64,000 bases of DNA from Celeribacter marinus (lineage in GTDB: Bacteria; Pseudomonadota; Alphaproteobacteria; Rhodobacterales; Rhodobacteraceae). The notes below the pieces were generated by a model that was given only the letters and a program-made list of their open reading frames with translations, was not told the origin of the DNA and did not search any database. The stretch lies in NCBI RefSeq assembly GCF_001308265.1, contig NZ_CP012023.1:186001-250000 (forward strand), in the 5' to 3' direction. Positions 1-8,589 of the stretch are shown here, in pieces (the first letter of the stretch is position 1; every line of letters begins with the position of its first letter). The position numbers and the translations under genes were made by a program.

Positions 1-489
1 GTGTCCGAAGTCACTGCGATGACGCATATCGCGGTCCCGCAGCGCGCATCGCCCGATGGTCCAAAGCCGGTGGAGAACGAAGACAGCGCTATGGCATTGT
101 TGCGCTTTGCCTCTGGCGCACATGGATCCTTTGCCACATCGCGTGTGGCACGGGGGCGCAAATGCCGTTTGCAGTGGGAAATCCACGGCTCCAACGGTAC
201 GCTTGTCTTTGATCAAGAGAACATGAACGAGCTTTGGGTCCACAGGTCGGGCGAGGCGGGGTTCACCCGTCATCTGACTGGACCCGAGCAACCGGATTTC
301 ACCGCGTTTTGTCCCGCACCGGGGCATAATTTCGGCTTTAACGAGCAAAAAGTGGTCGAGGCGCGTGATCTGTTGCGCGCGATCGGCGGGGGCGCACATG
401 TCGGCCCGAACTTTGCCCAAGGCTATGAAATAGAACGCATCATTCACGCAATGGCGACGTCGAACGGCCGCCCTGTGCAGATTGGATAG
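1..489 (+). CDS. Gfo/Idh/MocA-family dehydrogenase, C-terminal part (5' end outside window)
   Basis: The reading frame is open from the first base, so the gene starts upstream of the window and only the last 162 codons are seen. They match the C-terminal substrate-binding half of Gfo/Idh/MocA NAD(P)-dependent sugar or inositol dehydrogenases: a beta-sheet segment around GAHGSFATSR, then the GSNGTLVFDQENMNEL strand pair, and a closing helix with GYEIERIIHAM. The Rossmann half and the catalytic Lys are not in the window. The gene ends 4 bases before the iolC start, so it is probably the first visible member of the inositol operon. An inositol or scyllo-inositol dehydrogenase role is inferred from context; another sugar oxidoreductase is possible. 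Confidence 0.8.
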   Translation: MSEVTAMTHIAVPQRASPDGPKPVENEDSAMALLRFASGAHGSFATSRVARGRKCRLQWEIHGSNGTLVFDQENMNELWVHRSGEAGFTRHLTGPEQPDFTAFCPAPGHNFGFNEQKVVEARDLLRAIGGGAHVGPNFAQGYEIERIIHAMATSNGRPVQIG

Positions 490-493
490 ACCG

Positions 494-2431
494 ATGACAG
501 ACATTGACGTAATCACGATAGGGCGCGCGGGCGTTGATTTGTATGGCACGCAGATTGGCGGGCGGTTGGAGGACATGGGGTCGTTCGACAAATACATTGG
601 CGGCAGTCCGACGAACATCGCGTGCGGGACGTCCCGTTTGGGGCTAAAAACCGCGTTGATCAGCCGTGTGGGCGATGAGCATATGGGGCGGTTTATCTGC
701 GAGCAACTGGCGCGCGAGGGCGTGTGCACGGACGGTGTTGTGACCGATCCCGACCGCCTGACGGCCTTGGTGATTTTGGGCATTCGCGACGAGGACCAGT
801 TTCCGCTGATCTTCTACCGTGAGGACTGCGCGGATATGGCGCTGTGCGAGGACGATATTGATCCTGCGTTTATCACACGCGCGCGGGCTGTTGTTGTCAC
901 CGGCACGCACCTGTCCAATCCCAAAACCGCAGCGGCGGTGATCAAGGCGCTCAAGATTGCCCGCGAACACGGCATCCGCACCGCGCTTGATATCGATTAC
1001 CGTCCCAACCTGTGGGGCGTGGCGGGGCATGGTGACGGCGAAAGCCGCTTTGTCGAAAGTCAGGCTGTTACGGATAAGCTTTTGTCCACGCTGCACTATT
1101 TTGATCTCATTGTGGGCACCGAGGAAGAGTTCCATATCGCAGGCGGCTCCACCGATACGCTTGCCGCTTTGCGTGCGGTGCGCGAGCAATCGAGTGCGAC
1201 ACTGGTGTGCAAACGCGGCGCGCTTGGTGCGTCAGCCTTTGAGGGCGCGATCCCTGATAGCCTTGATGGCGGCCAAACGGGGCAGGGGTTCCCGATCGAA
1301 GTGTTCAACGTGCTTGGCGCGGGGGATGGATTTTTCTCCGGTCTGCTCAAAGGGTGGATGGAGGCGGAGACACTGGATGCGGTGAGTTGGCCCACGGCGC
1401 TCAAATACGCCAATGCTTGCGGCGCCTTCGCGGTGTCGCGTCACGGCTGCACGCCCGCCTATCCGAGTGTTGAGGAACTTGAGTTTTTCCTCGGGCGCGG
1501 TGTGGTGCAAAAGGATTTGCGCAACGATCCGGCGCTTGAGCAAATCCACTGGTCCACCACGCGCCACACGCGCAATGCGGGCGACTGGTCCACCATGCGG
1601 GTGTTTGCCTTTGACCACCGTATGCAGCTTGAACAGATGGACGGCTACACGATTGAGCGCGGCGGCGCGTTCAAGGAACTGTGCCTCAAAGCGGCGCAGC
1701 GGGTGCAAAACGGCCAAGATGGCTACGGTATCTTGTGCGACAACCGCATTGGCAAGGCGGCACTTCATGCGGCGTCAGGGTCCGGGCTTTGGATCGGACG
1801 TCCGACCGAATGGCCCGCCTCGCGGCCGTTGACGTTGGAGCCTGAACTGGGGTCCGATTTTGGCGGGCTGAGCCAATGGGCGCGGGAGAATGTCGTCAAA
1901 TGCCTGTGCTTTTGCCACCCCGACGATGACGCGGCGACCCGCGCCGATCAGGAGGCCACGGTCAAGCGCCTGTTCGAGGCTGCGCGGCGCAACAACCTTG
2001 AATTCTTACTTGAACTCATTCCATCAAAAGTGGGGGTCATTGCTCCCGATACGACCGCCACTTTGATCCGGCAATTCTACGAGATCGGGGTTTACCCCGA
2101 CTGGTGGAAGCTGGAACCGATGGCGGATGCGGAGGGCTGGGCCGCCGCCGTATCTGCCATCGAAGATTTTGACCGACACACGCGCGGCATCGTGGTGCTC
2201 GGGCTTGATGCGCCCGAGGCAGAGCTGTCCGCGAGTTTCGAAGTGGCCGCGGGCTTCGCACTCGTCAAAGGTTTTGCGGTTGGCCGGACGATTTTTGGCG
2301 ATGCCGCCCGCGCATGGATGACGGGCGAGATGAGCGATGCGGCGGCGGTTGATGACATGGCCGCGCGCTACACCCGCCTGTGTCAGGTCTGGGATAATGC
2401 CCGTGCCAAAGCGATGGAGACCGTGCAATGA
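494..2431 (+). CDS. iolC: 5-dehydro-2-deoxygluconokinase fused to DUF2090 aldolase-like domain
   Basis: 645 residues. The N-terminal ~330 residues are a PfkB/ribokinase-type kinase: GGSPTNIA near residue 37 and the anion-hole and catalytic motif GAGDGFFSGL near 276. This half should phosphorylate 5-dehydro-2-deoxy-D-gluconate in the cytoplasm. The C-terminal ~310 residues (from about HWSTTRHTRNAG) match DUF2090, an aldolase-like TIM barrel often fused to IolC in proteobacteria and thought to act on the phosphorylated product in place of a separate iolJ. The start chosen is the ATG at 494, reading MTDIDVI; an in-frame TTG at 482 overlaps the upstream gene and is less likely. The stop overlaps the iolD start by 4 bases (ATGA), which implies translational coupling. 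Confidence 0.93.
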   Translation: MTDIDVITIGRAGVDLYGTQIGGRLEDMGSFDKYIGGSPTNIACGTSRLGLKTALISRVGDEHMGRFICEQLAREGVCTDGVVTDPDRLTALVILGIRDEDQFPLIFYREDCADMALCEDDIDPAFITRARAVVVTGTHLSNPKTAAAVIKALKIAREHGIRTALDIDYRPNLWGVAGHGDGESRFVESQAVTDKLLSTLHYFDLIVGTEEEFHIAGGSTDTLAALRAVREQSSATLVCKRGALGASAFEGAIPDSLDGGQTGQGFPIEVFNVLGAGDGFFSGLLKGWMEAETLDAVSWPTALKYANACGAFAVSRHGCTPAYPSVEELEFFLGRGVVQKDLRNDPALEQIHWSTTRHTRNAGDWSTMRVFAFDHRMQLEQMDGYTIERGGAFKELCLKAAQRVQNGQDGYGILCDNRIGKAALHAASGSGLWIGRPTEWPASRPLTLEPELGSDFGGLSQWARENVVKCLCFCHPDDDAATRADQEATVKRLFEAARRNNLEFLLELIPSKVGVIAPDTTATLIRQFYEIGVYPDWWKLEPMADAEGWAAAVSAIEDFDRHTRGIVVLGLDAPEAELSASFEVAAGFALVKGFAVGRTIFGDAARAWMTGEMSDAAAVDDMAARYTRLCQVWDNARAKAMETVQ

Positions 2432-4353
2432 GCAACACCATCCGACTGACCGCCGCACAGGCGATGATCAAATGGCTCTCGGTGCAAATGACGCCCACCG
2501 CCTCAAGTAGCGAAGCGGTAGGCGTACAAAAATCCGCCTCAAGTAGCGAAGCGGTAGGCAATCAAAAGCTCGAGCGCTACATCGATGGCATGTGGGCCAT
2601 TTTTGGCCACGGCAATGTGGCGGGCATCGGCGAGGCGCTTCATGCCGCCCGCGATGTCTTTCCCACATGGCGCGGCCAGAACGAACAAACCATGGCGCAT
2701 GCGGCGATTGCCTATGCCAAGGGTAAAAAGCGCACCCGTGCGATGGCTGTAACCACCTCCATCGGGCCGGGGTCCACCAACGTTGTGACCGCAGCAGCAC
2801 TGGCGCATGTGAACCGTTTGCCTCTGCTGATCGTGGCGGGGGACGTGTTTGCAAACCGCCGCCCTGATCCGGTGCTGCAACAGGTTGAGGATTTTGACGA
2901 TGGCACCGTGTCGGCCAACGACTGCTTCAAGCCGGTGTCGCGCTATTTTGACCGTATCACGCGGCCCGAACATCTCCTGACCGCGCTGCCGCGGGCGCTG
3001 CGGACCATGACCGATCCGGCCAATTGCGGCCCAGCGGTTTTGGCGTTTTGCCAAGATGTGCAGACGGAGGCTTACGATTATCCCGAGGCGTTTTTTGAGC
3101 CACGGGTGTGGCACACGCGCCGCCCCGCGCCGGATGCCCGCGAGTTGGATGAGGTCGCGAGCCTGATCAAATCCGCGCGCAACCCTGTGATTATTGCGGG
3201 CGGCGGTGTGATCTACGCCGGCGCCGAACAGACCCTTGCGGCCTTCGCGACCCAACACGGCATCCCCGTTGTGGAAACCCAAGCGGGTAAATCCGCCCTC
3301 GCACAAAGCCACCCGATGAACTTTGGCGCATTGGGCGTCGATGGCTCTGCGGCGGCCAATGCGGCCACTGAGGCGGCGGATCTGGTGATTGGGGTCGGCA
3401 CACGTTTGCAGGATTTTACCACCGGCTCGCGGACCCTGTTTGGCGCGGACGCGACACTGGTCTCGATCAATATTCACGGCTATGACGCGGCCAAACACGG
3501 CGCGGTGAGCCTCGTGGGTGATGCGAAAGTGGCGCTTGAGGCGCTCACCGCAGCCATCGGCAACTACAAAGCCGAGGCTCCGAATGCGCAGGCCCGCGAG
3601 GACTGGCTGCGCGCGGTGGACGCCTATTGCGCGCGCCCTGATGACCAAGCGGCCAAGCCCACGGACGGGCAAGTGATCGGTGCGGTGCAACGCGCCACCG
3701 ACGAGACGGCGATTGCCATGTGCGCGGCGGGCACCATGCCCGGCGCGCTAAAACTGCTGTGGCAACCCGCGCAGGGCGGCTATCACATGGAATACGGCTA
3801 TTCGTGCATGGGGTATGAGGTGGCGGGGGCCATGGGGCTCAAACTGGCCGAACCCGCGCGCGACGTGATCTGTTTTGTCGGCGACGGCTCTTACATGATG
3901 GCCAATTCTGAACTGGCCACGGCCGTCATGCGCCGCATTCCGTTCACCGTGGTGTTGACCGACAACGCGGGCTACGGCTGTATCAACCGCTTGCAAACCA
4001 TGGGCTGTGGCGGTGAGCCGTTCAACAACATGTATGTGGATTGCAACGTGGAGGATCAGCCAAAGATCGACTACGTGGCGCATGCTGCAAGCATGGGGGC
4101 GCATGCGGTCAAGGCGGCGACTACAGATCAGCTTGAGGCCGAGATCAAGGCGGCGCGGACCCGCAACATCCCGACCGTGATCGTGATCGAGACCACCGCA
4201 AAAACCTTTCCCGGCACGGGTCTGGACACGCGTGCAGGCGCGCACGGATACTTCTGGGACGTTGCCGTCCCGCAGGTCTCCGAGCGCCAGAAACAGCGCG
4301 ACCGCTACGCCGATTACATCACCCAAATCGCTCGCCAGAGCCTGATCAACTAA
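2428..4353 (+). CDS. iolD: 3D-trihydroxycyclohexane-1,2-dione acylhydrolase (IolD)
   Basis: 641 residues, a ThDP-dependent enzyme that opens the ring of the trihydroxycyclohexanedione formed by IolE. Visible family motifs are IFGHGNVAGIGEAL, the ThDP-activating Glu in QNEQTMAHAA, TSIGPGSTNVVTAAA, and the ThDP/Mg site GDGSYMMANSE followed by DNAGYGCINRLQ. It overlaps iolC by 4 bases. The oddity is at residues ~22-48, between the first helix and the IFGHG motif. Relatives have a short linker of about 12-15 residues there, but this protein carries two copies of SASSSEAVG-like sequence encoded by a tandem DNA repeat (see the repeat entry). The reading frame stays open and all catalytic motifs are intact, so the enzyme is probably functional. 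Confidence 0.94.
   Translation: MSNTIRLTAAQAMIKWLSVQMTPTASSSEAVGVQKSASSSEAVGNQKLERYIDGMWAIFGHGNVAGIGEALHAARDVFPTWRGQNEQTMAHAAIAYAKGKKRTRAMAVTTSIGPGSTNVVTAAALAHVNRLPLLIVAGDVFANRRPDPVLQQVEDFDDGTVSANDCFKPVSRYFDRITRPEHLLTALPRALRTMTDPANCGPAVLAFCQDVQTEAYDYPEAFFEPRVWHTRRPAPDARELDEVASLIKSARNPVIIAGGGVIYAGAEQTLAAFATQHGIPVVETQAGKSALAQSHPMNFGALGVDGSAAANAATEAADLVIGVGTRLQDFTTGSRTLFGADATLVSINIHGYDAAKHGAVSLVGDAKVALEALTAAIGNYKAEAPNAQAREDWLRAVDAYCARPDDQAAKPTDGQVIGAVQRATDETAIAMCAAGTMPGALKLLWQPAQGGYHMEYGYSCMGYEVAGAMGLKLAEPARDVICFVGDGSYMMANSELATAVMRRIPFTVVLTDNAGYGCINRLQTMGCGGEPFNNMYVDCNVEDQPKIDYVAHAASMGAHAVKAATTDQLEAEIKAARTRNIPTVIVIETTAKTFPGTGLDTRAGAHGYFWDVAVPQVSERQKQRDRYADYITQIARQSLIN
2498..2559 (+). repeat. Two 26-bp direct repeats inside iolD, period 36 bp
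   Basis: Positions 2498-2523 and 2534-2559 are identical over 26 bases (beginning CCGCCTCAAG, ending GCGGTAGGC) and are separated by 10 bases. The 36-bp period equals 12 codons, so the duplication keeps the frame and encodes two (S/T)ASSSEAVG blocks. Each unit has short inverted arms (CCGC/GCGG and GCCT/AGGC), so it is weakly palindromic. This resembles an intragenic palindromic repeat insertion more than ordinary protein sequence. Confidence 0.9.
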
Positions 4354-4365
4354 GAGACGACAGCT

Positions 4366-5271
4366 ATGATTAAATTCGGCACCAATCCCATTGCATGGGC
4401 CAATGATGACGACCAATCCTTGGGCGCGGATATTCCCACGATCCGTATTTTGGACGAGGCGGGGCGTCAGATCGGCTTTGACGGCATTGAGAACGGCCAC
4501 CGTTGGCCGCAAGATGATCCAGAGGCGCTGCGCACGCTGTTGGCCGACTACGGCCTCACATTTATCTCAGGGTGGCATTCGTTGGGCGTGCTCGCCAATT
4601 CCATCGAGGACGAAAAAGCGGCGATCCAGCCGCATCTGGACAAGCTCAAGCACAACGGCTGTACCGTCTGCATTGCCTGCGAGACGTCCAACACCATCCA
4701 AGGCGATCAAAAACCGCTGTCAGAGCGGCCCACATTGGACGCCGCAGGGATGAAGGACTTTGCGATCCGCGTCGAGGCGATTGCACAGTATTGCGCGGAT
4801 CAGGGCATTGATCTGGTCTATCACCACCACATGGGCACCGTGGTGCAAAGCCCCGCCGATATCGATGCGTTTATGGCCGAAACCCTTGCGGCGGGCGGGG
4901 CCACGAAACTGTTGTTTGATGCGGGGCACTGCTATTTTGGTGGCGGCGATCCGGCGGTTGTTTTGGCCAAACACGCCGCCCGCGTGCGGCACTTCCACGC
5001 CAAAAATGTCCGCCCCAAAGTGCGCGCCCAAGTCGAGGCCGAGGGCTGGTCGTTCATGGATGGCGTGCGCGGATCGGTGTTTACGGTGCCGGGCGATCAA
5101 GAGGGTGCGGTTGAATTTGAGCCGCTTTTGCAGATCCTCAAAGACACGAGCTATGAGGGCTGGATTGTGATCGAGGCCGAGCAAGACCCCGATCTGCGCA
5201 ACCCGCTGTTGTATCAGACCCTCGGTCTGGCCACGCTCAAACGTCTCGCCCGCGAGACAGGTCTTATCTAA
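4366..5271 (+). CDS. iolE: Inosose dehydratase
   Basis: 301 residues, usual length for IolE. It dehydrates scyllo-inosose (2-keto-myo-inositol) to the trihydroxycyclohexanedione used by IolD. It is a cytoplasmic AP-endonuclease-2-like TIM barrel with likely metal ligands in YHHHMGTVVQ, FDAGHCYFGGGDP, RHFHAKNVR and the C-terminal IEAEQDP. The N-terminus FGTNPIAWANDD and the segment GFDGIENGHRWP are typical of the family. It lies 12 bases after iolD and 12 bases before iolB in the same operon. Family assignment is strong. Confidence 0.93.
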   Translation: MIKFGTNPIAWANDDDQSLGADIPTIRILDEAGRQIGFDGIENGHRWPQDDPEALRTLLADYGLTFISGWHSLGVLANSIEDEKAAIQPHLDKLKHNGCTVCIACETSNTIQGDQKPLSERPTLDAAGMKDFAIRVEAIAQYCADQGIDLVYHHHMGTVVQSPADIDAFMAETLAAGGATKLLFDAGHCYFGGGDPAVVLAKHAARVRHFHAKNVRPKVRAQVEAEGWSFMDGVRGSVFTVPGDQEGAVEFEPLLQILKDTSYEGWIVIEAEQDPDLRNPLLYQTLGLATLKRLARETGLI

Positions 5272-5283
5272 GGAGTCAGTCCT

Positions 5284-6078
5284 ATGCCCGATCTATTGAA
5301 ACGTCCCTTTGGCACCCACGGCAAAGTGCATCAGATCACGCCCGAAAGCGCCGATTGGCGCTATGTCGGGTTTGACCTGATCAAGCTGCGCGCTGGCGAA
5401 ACATGGGCCGAGGCCACTGGCGAGACCGAGGTCATTTTGGTTATGGTCGAGGGCAAGGCCACGATCACGGCGGCGGGCAAGGATTGGGGCGAATTGGGCG
5501 ATCGCATGAGCGTGTTTGAAAAGACGCCGCCCCATTGTCTATATGTGCCCAATGAGAGCGACTGGGCGCTTGAATGCACCACGGATGCGACCATTGCGGT
5601 GTGCAAGGCTCCGGGGAAATCGGGCCACGCGGCGCGGCGCATTGGCCCTGATGGCATTACGCTCACGCAGCGCGGCGAGGGCAGCAACACGCGCCATATC
5701 AACAACATCGCGATGGAGAACGAGGACTACTGCGACAGCTTGCTCGTGACCGAAGTGTTCACGCCTGCGGGCAACTGGTCGAGCTACCCGAGCCACCGCC
5801 ACGACGAGGACGACTTTCCGCGCATCACCTATCTCGAAGAGACCTATTACCACCGCCTCAACCCCGCTGACGGCTTTGGCATTCAACGCGTCTACACCGA
5901 TGATTTGAGCCTGAACGAGACGATGGCGGTGCATGACGGCGATGTGGTGTGCGTCCCGCGCGGCCATCATCCGTGCGGCGCGCCCCACGGGTTCGAGATG
6001 TATTACCTCAACGTCATGGCCGGCCCCCGCCGCGCATGGCGCTTCGTCCCCGCACCCCCCGTTGAACACCTGATGTGA
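5284..6078 (+). CDS. iolB: 5-deoxy-glucuronate isomerase
   Basis: 264 residues, a bicupin that converts 5-deoxy-glucuronate to 5-dehydro-2-deoxygluconate, the substrate of IolC. Metal-binding cupin residues are visible in SSYPSHRHDEDDFPRITYLEETYYHR and in the later VCVPRGHHPCGAPHGFEMYYLNVMAG. The start at 5284 has a good Shine-Dalgarno AAGGAG 8 bases upstream. The C-terminal FEMYYLNVMAGP block is a hallmark of IolB. It follows iolE by 12 bases; its stop overlaps possible upstream starts of the next gene. Confidence 0.93.
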   Translation: MPDLLKRPFGTHGKVHQITPESADWRYVGFDLIKLRAGETWAEATGETEVILVMVEGKATITAAGKDWGELGDRMSVFEKTPPHCLYVPNESDWALECTTDATIAVCKAPGKSGHAARRIGPDGITLTQRGEGSNTRHINNIAMENEDYCDSLLVTEVFTPAGNWSSYPSHRHDEDDFPRITYLEETYYHRLNPADGFGIQRVYTDDLSLNETMAVHDGDVVCVPRGHHPCGAPHGFEMYYLNVMAGPRRAWRFVPAPPVEHLM

Positions 6079-6107
6079 TCGGCGCGCCGCGCCCCGTTTT
6101 GAAAGAC

Positions 6108-6893
6108 ATGACCATGACCCAGCCCTTCCAACTCGCCGTTTGCGCAGAGATGCTATGGAACGATAAACCGATGGAGTGGCGTGCCGCGCGGCTTACCGAG
6201 CGCGGGCTTGGTGTCGGCCTGTGGAACTACCCCGATCACGATCTGGACAAGGTTGAGGCCGTGGGTGCGAATTACACCATTATGAACGGCTATCTTGAGG
6301 GGCGTCTGGCCGATGACGCGGGTGCAGACATGCTGTTGGCGTCCGCACGCAAAACCGCGCAGGTGGGCAAGCGTTTGGGTGTTGACCGTCTCAATCTACA
6401 TGGCACGGGCCTTGGCGATGGTGGTATTCCGATCCCGCATCACGGTGTGTTTTCCCCCGCAATGACGCTGCGCGCCCGTGATACGCTCAACCGTATTTGT
6501 GATATGGCGGAGGAGGAGGGCGTTGTTTTTACGCTCGAAAACCTTAACCCGCTTGACCATCCCGGATGCCCGTTCGGCTCTACCGCAGATGTGCTTGCGC
6601 TTGTGTCCGCGATTGATCGCCCGCAATTGCGTATCAACCTCGACCTTTATCACACGCAGATCGGTGAGGGGGATCTGGTGCGGTGGTGCGCGGCCTGTCT
6701 GCCGTGGATTGGCGAGTTGCAGGTTGCCGACAATCCGGGACGGTGTGAGCCGGGAACGGGCGAGATCAACTACGCGGGGATCGCCGCCGCCCTCGACAAA
6801 ATGGGCTACCGTGGCCCTATCGGCATGGAAGCCTTTGCCCAAGGCGACAGTGACGCGGCCGTCGATGCCTTTGTGGCGGCCTTCACCCTGTGA
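6108..6893 (+). CDS. Hydroxypyruvate-isomerase-like sugar isomerase (TIM barrel)
   Basis: About 261 residues. It is an AP-endonuclease-2-fold isomerase related to hydroxypyruvate isomerase (Hyi) and inosose isomerase (IolI). Visible features are the N-terminal CAEMLWNDKPMEWR, LHGTGLGDGG, TLENLNPLDHPGCPFG with a likely catalytic Glu, INLDLYHTQIGEGDL, and the C-terminal QVADNPGRCEPGTGEINY that closes the active site with a second Glu. The start is taken at the ATG at 6108; an ATG at 6114 is equally possible, and a GTG at 6075 inside iolB is unlikely. As the last gene of the inositol operon it may isomerise inososes or a related ketose. The exact substrate cannot be read from the sequence. Confidence 0.8.
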   Translation: MTMTQPFQLAVCAEMLWNDKPMEWRAARLTERGLGVGLWNYPDHDLDKVEAVGANYTIMNGYLEGRLADDAGADMLLASARKTAQVGKRLGVDRLNLHGTGLGDGGIPIPHHGVFSPAMTLRARDTLNRICDMAEEEGVVFTLENLNPLDHPGCPFGSTADVLALVSAIDRPQLRINLDLYHTQIGEGDLVRWCAACLPWIGELQVADNPGRCEPGTGEINYAGIAAALDKMGYRGPIGMEAFAQGDSDAAVDAFVAAFTL

Positions 6894-7098
6894 CGGTGCG
6901 AGGCGTGCTCGGGTTGCCTGCGCGCTCCACAACAAGCACCTAGGGAGGTGAGAGACCATTTGCCAAGTGGGTATTTTGCCTGCCCCCATGTTTGCCCTCA
7001 TGGTGCTCCAAGCCCCCATATCTGTGCGTGTCACGCGCCAAACGTTTACATTTGCGGAGACTTTAGTATCGTCGCGTGGAACATGACAAAGGCACAGT

Positions 7099-7872
7099 AT
7101 GATTACCCTTGATATGGCGATTGATAAAACCTCGACCCCGCGCATTGCGCAATTGGATACGTCGGCGTTCGCGCCCTCAGATGTGCTAAATCTCATTTTG
7201 CAACGCTCTGAAATTATCCGTGATCAGGATAACTATAACAGCTACATACAGGCATGGATTCGCGGCGAAACGGTGCCACTGGAGGCTCTCGTCGCGCAAA
7301 TCGGTCAAGATACGCTCATTCGGCGCGCGGCGGCGTTCATTTTGTTTGAGTACGAGGAACTTTTCCCGATTATTGCCGCCAATCCACCTTTGGCTGTGAC
7401 CGACATCGGTTGTGGCTATGCGTTCTTTGATCTGTTCCTCGCACAAGATTTCGATTGCAACCTAACGCTGATCGACCTCGAGCACACAAACGAGCGTCAT
7501 TTCGGATTTCAACAGACGGGAGCAGGGTACTCTAGCCTTGCGGTGGCTGCCGCATCGTTAGGTTTGAACGGACTCGATCCCGATCGTATTCAAACGCTCA
7601 ATCCTGAGCGCCGATCTATTGCTGATATCCGCGACCAAGATCTCGTCGTGAGCTTTATCTCATGCGGATTTCACTATCCTTGGACGACATATGAGACCTT
7701 TTTCAAGGATGCGGTCAAACCAGACGGTAAGATCATCCTCGATGTGCGCCGACGCACATTGAGTGAAACGCTTTCGGGAATGGCCAGTCTCGGGGATGTT
7801 GTGGACCTTGACGCAGGCGCAAGTCCCAAGGCTGCACGGATTGCTGTAACGCGCGGACCGCATACGGCCTGA
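7099..7872 (+). CDS. SAM-dependent methyltransferase-like protein
   Basis: 257 residues, no signal peptide or membrane segment. The segment VTDIGCGYAFFDLFLA near residue 98 looks like motif I of class I SAM-dependent methyltransferases, followed by an acidic motif-II position in LTLIDLEH. Later DLVVSFISCGFHYPWTTYETFFKDAVKPDGKIILDVRR resembles the post-motif region where the product is handled. The N-terminal 90 residues (helical, FILFEYEELFPII) are not recognised. The start at 7099 is preceded by AAAGG. It lies 48 bases upstream of a sulfotransferase-like gene, so the two probably form an operon. Substrate unknown. By eye the pair is AT-richer than the flanking iol genes. Confidence 0.6.
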   Translation: MITLDMAIDKTSTPRIAQLDTSAFAPSDVLNLILQRSEIIRDQDNYNSYIQAWIRGETVPLEALVAQIGQDTLIRRAAAFILFEYEELFPIIAANPPLAVTDIGCGYAFFDLFLAQDFDCNLTLIDLEHTNERHFGFQQTGAGYSSLAVAAASLGLNGLDPDRIQTLNPERRSIADIRDQDLVVSFISCGFHYPWTTYETFFKDAVKPDGKIILDVRRRTLSETLSGMASLGDVVDLDAGASPKAARIAVTRGPHTA

Positions 7873-7920
7873 CCTCATCACGCGAACACACTTAACGTGA
7901 CCGATTAGGGGGGAATACAG

Positions 7921-8577
7921 ATGGAACCAAAACTTTTTCAAATTGGGTTCAACAAAACGGCGACGACCGCACTGTTTTGGTTGTTTATAAACTCGGGTCA
8001 CTCCGCCCTTCATAGTAGCGGACGGCGCGCGCGGCTCGCGGGGCATCCGGTGGTTTCAAAACTGCATCCGCAACTTGTGATTCATCATAATATATGTGCG
8101 GGCCGTCCAGCGGTGCAGGGCTTGGAAGACTTTGATGCGCATTTCGATATGGAGCATGATCTCCCGAATTCGCCCATCAAAATCGAAAACTTCAAGTTTT
8201 TCGACCGGCTCGCGCGTGACTACCCACGGGCAAAATTTGTTCTGAATGTTCGTGAGTGTGACGCATGGGTGATGAGCCGCGCACGTCACAATGATGGACA
8301 GTACCTGAAGCGATCTATGGCGCGCCTCGCGCAATCCGAGGCGGAGGTTCTGGATCAATGGCGCGATGAGCATGCGCGCCATCATAACGCCGTCAGGGCG
8401 TTTTTTGCCGCTGAACAAGACCGGCTTTTGGTGTTTGATATTGATCGCGATCCCATCGACACGCTTGTTGATTTTTGTGCGCCCGATTTCGCTCTTGATC
8501 CCGCGCAGTGGGGAAAGGCGCGGGTCACAGATGATGTTGTTCAAAAATTGGGCTGGGAGCGGGGCAATGCGCAGTAG
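7921..8577 (+). CDS. Sulfotransferase-family protein
   Basis: 218 residues, cytoplasmic. The N-terminal QIGFNKTATTALFWLF is the PAPS 5'-phosphosulfate-binding loop of the sulfotransferase superfamily (usual form G-x-x-K-T/S-G/A-T). The region YPRAKFVLNVRECDAWVMSR matches the 3'-phosphate-binding strand and Arg/Ser helix. The C-terminal part FDIDRDPIDTLVDFCAPDF is the usual closing helix region. A strong ribosome site AGGGGGG precedes the ATG. It probably transfers sulfate from PAPS to a small molecule or sugar, perhaps the product of the upstream methyltransferase-like enzyme. The acceptor cannot be inferred. Confidence 0.7.
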   Translation: MEPKLFQIGFNKTATTALFWLFINSGHSALHSSGRRARLAGHPVVSKLHPQLVIHHNICAGRPAVQGLEDFDAHFDMEHDLPNSPIKIENFKFFDRLARDYPRAKFVLNVRECDAWVMSRARHNDGQYLKRSMARLAQSEAEVLDQWRDEHARHHNAVRAFFAAEQDRLLVFDIDRDPIDTLVDFCAPDFALDPAQWGKARVTDDVVQKLGWERGNAQ

Positions 8578-8589
8578 CGTATACCGTGA

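Noticed and set aside
2539..3690. Long open frame (383 codons) on the minus strand across iolD
   Set aside because: It is antisense to a gene with intact catalytic motifs and its translation (Arg/His-rich) shows no domain; long antisense frames are common in GC-rich genomes.
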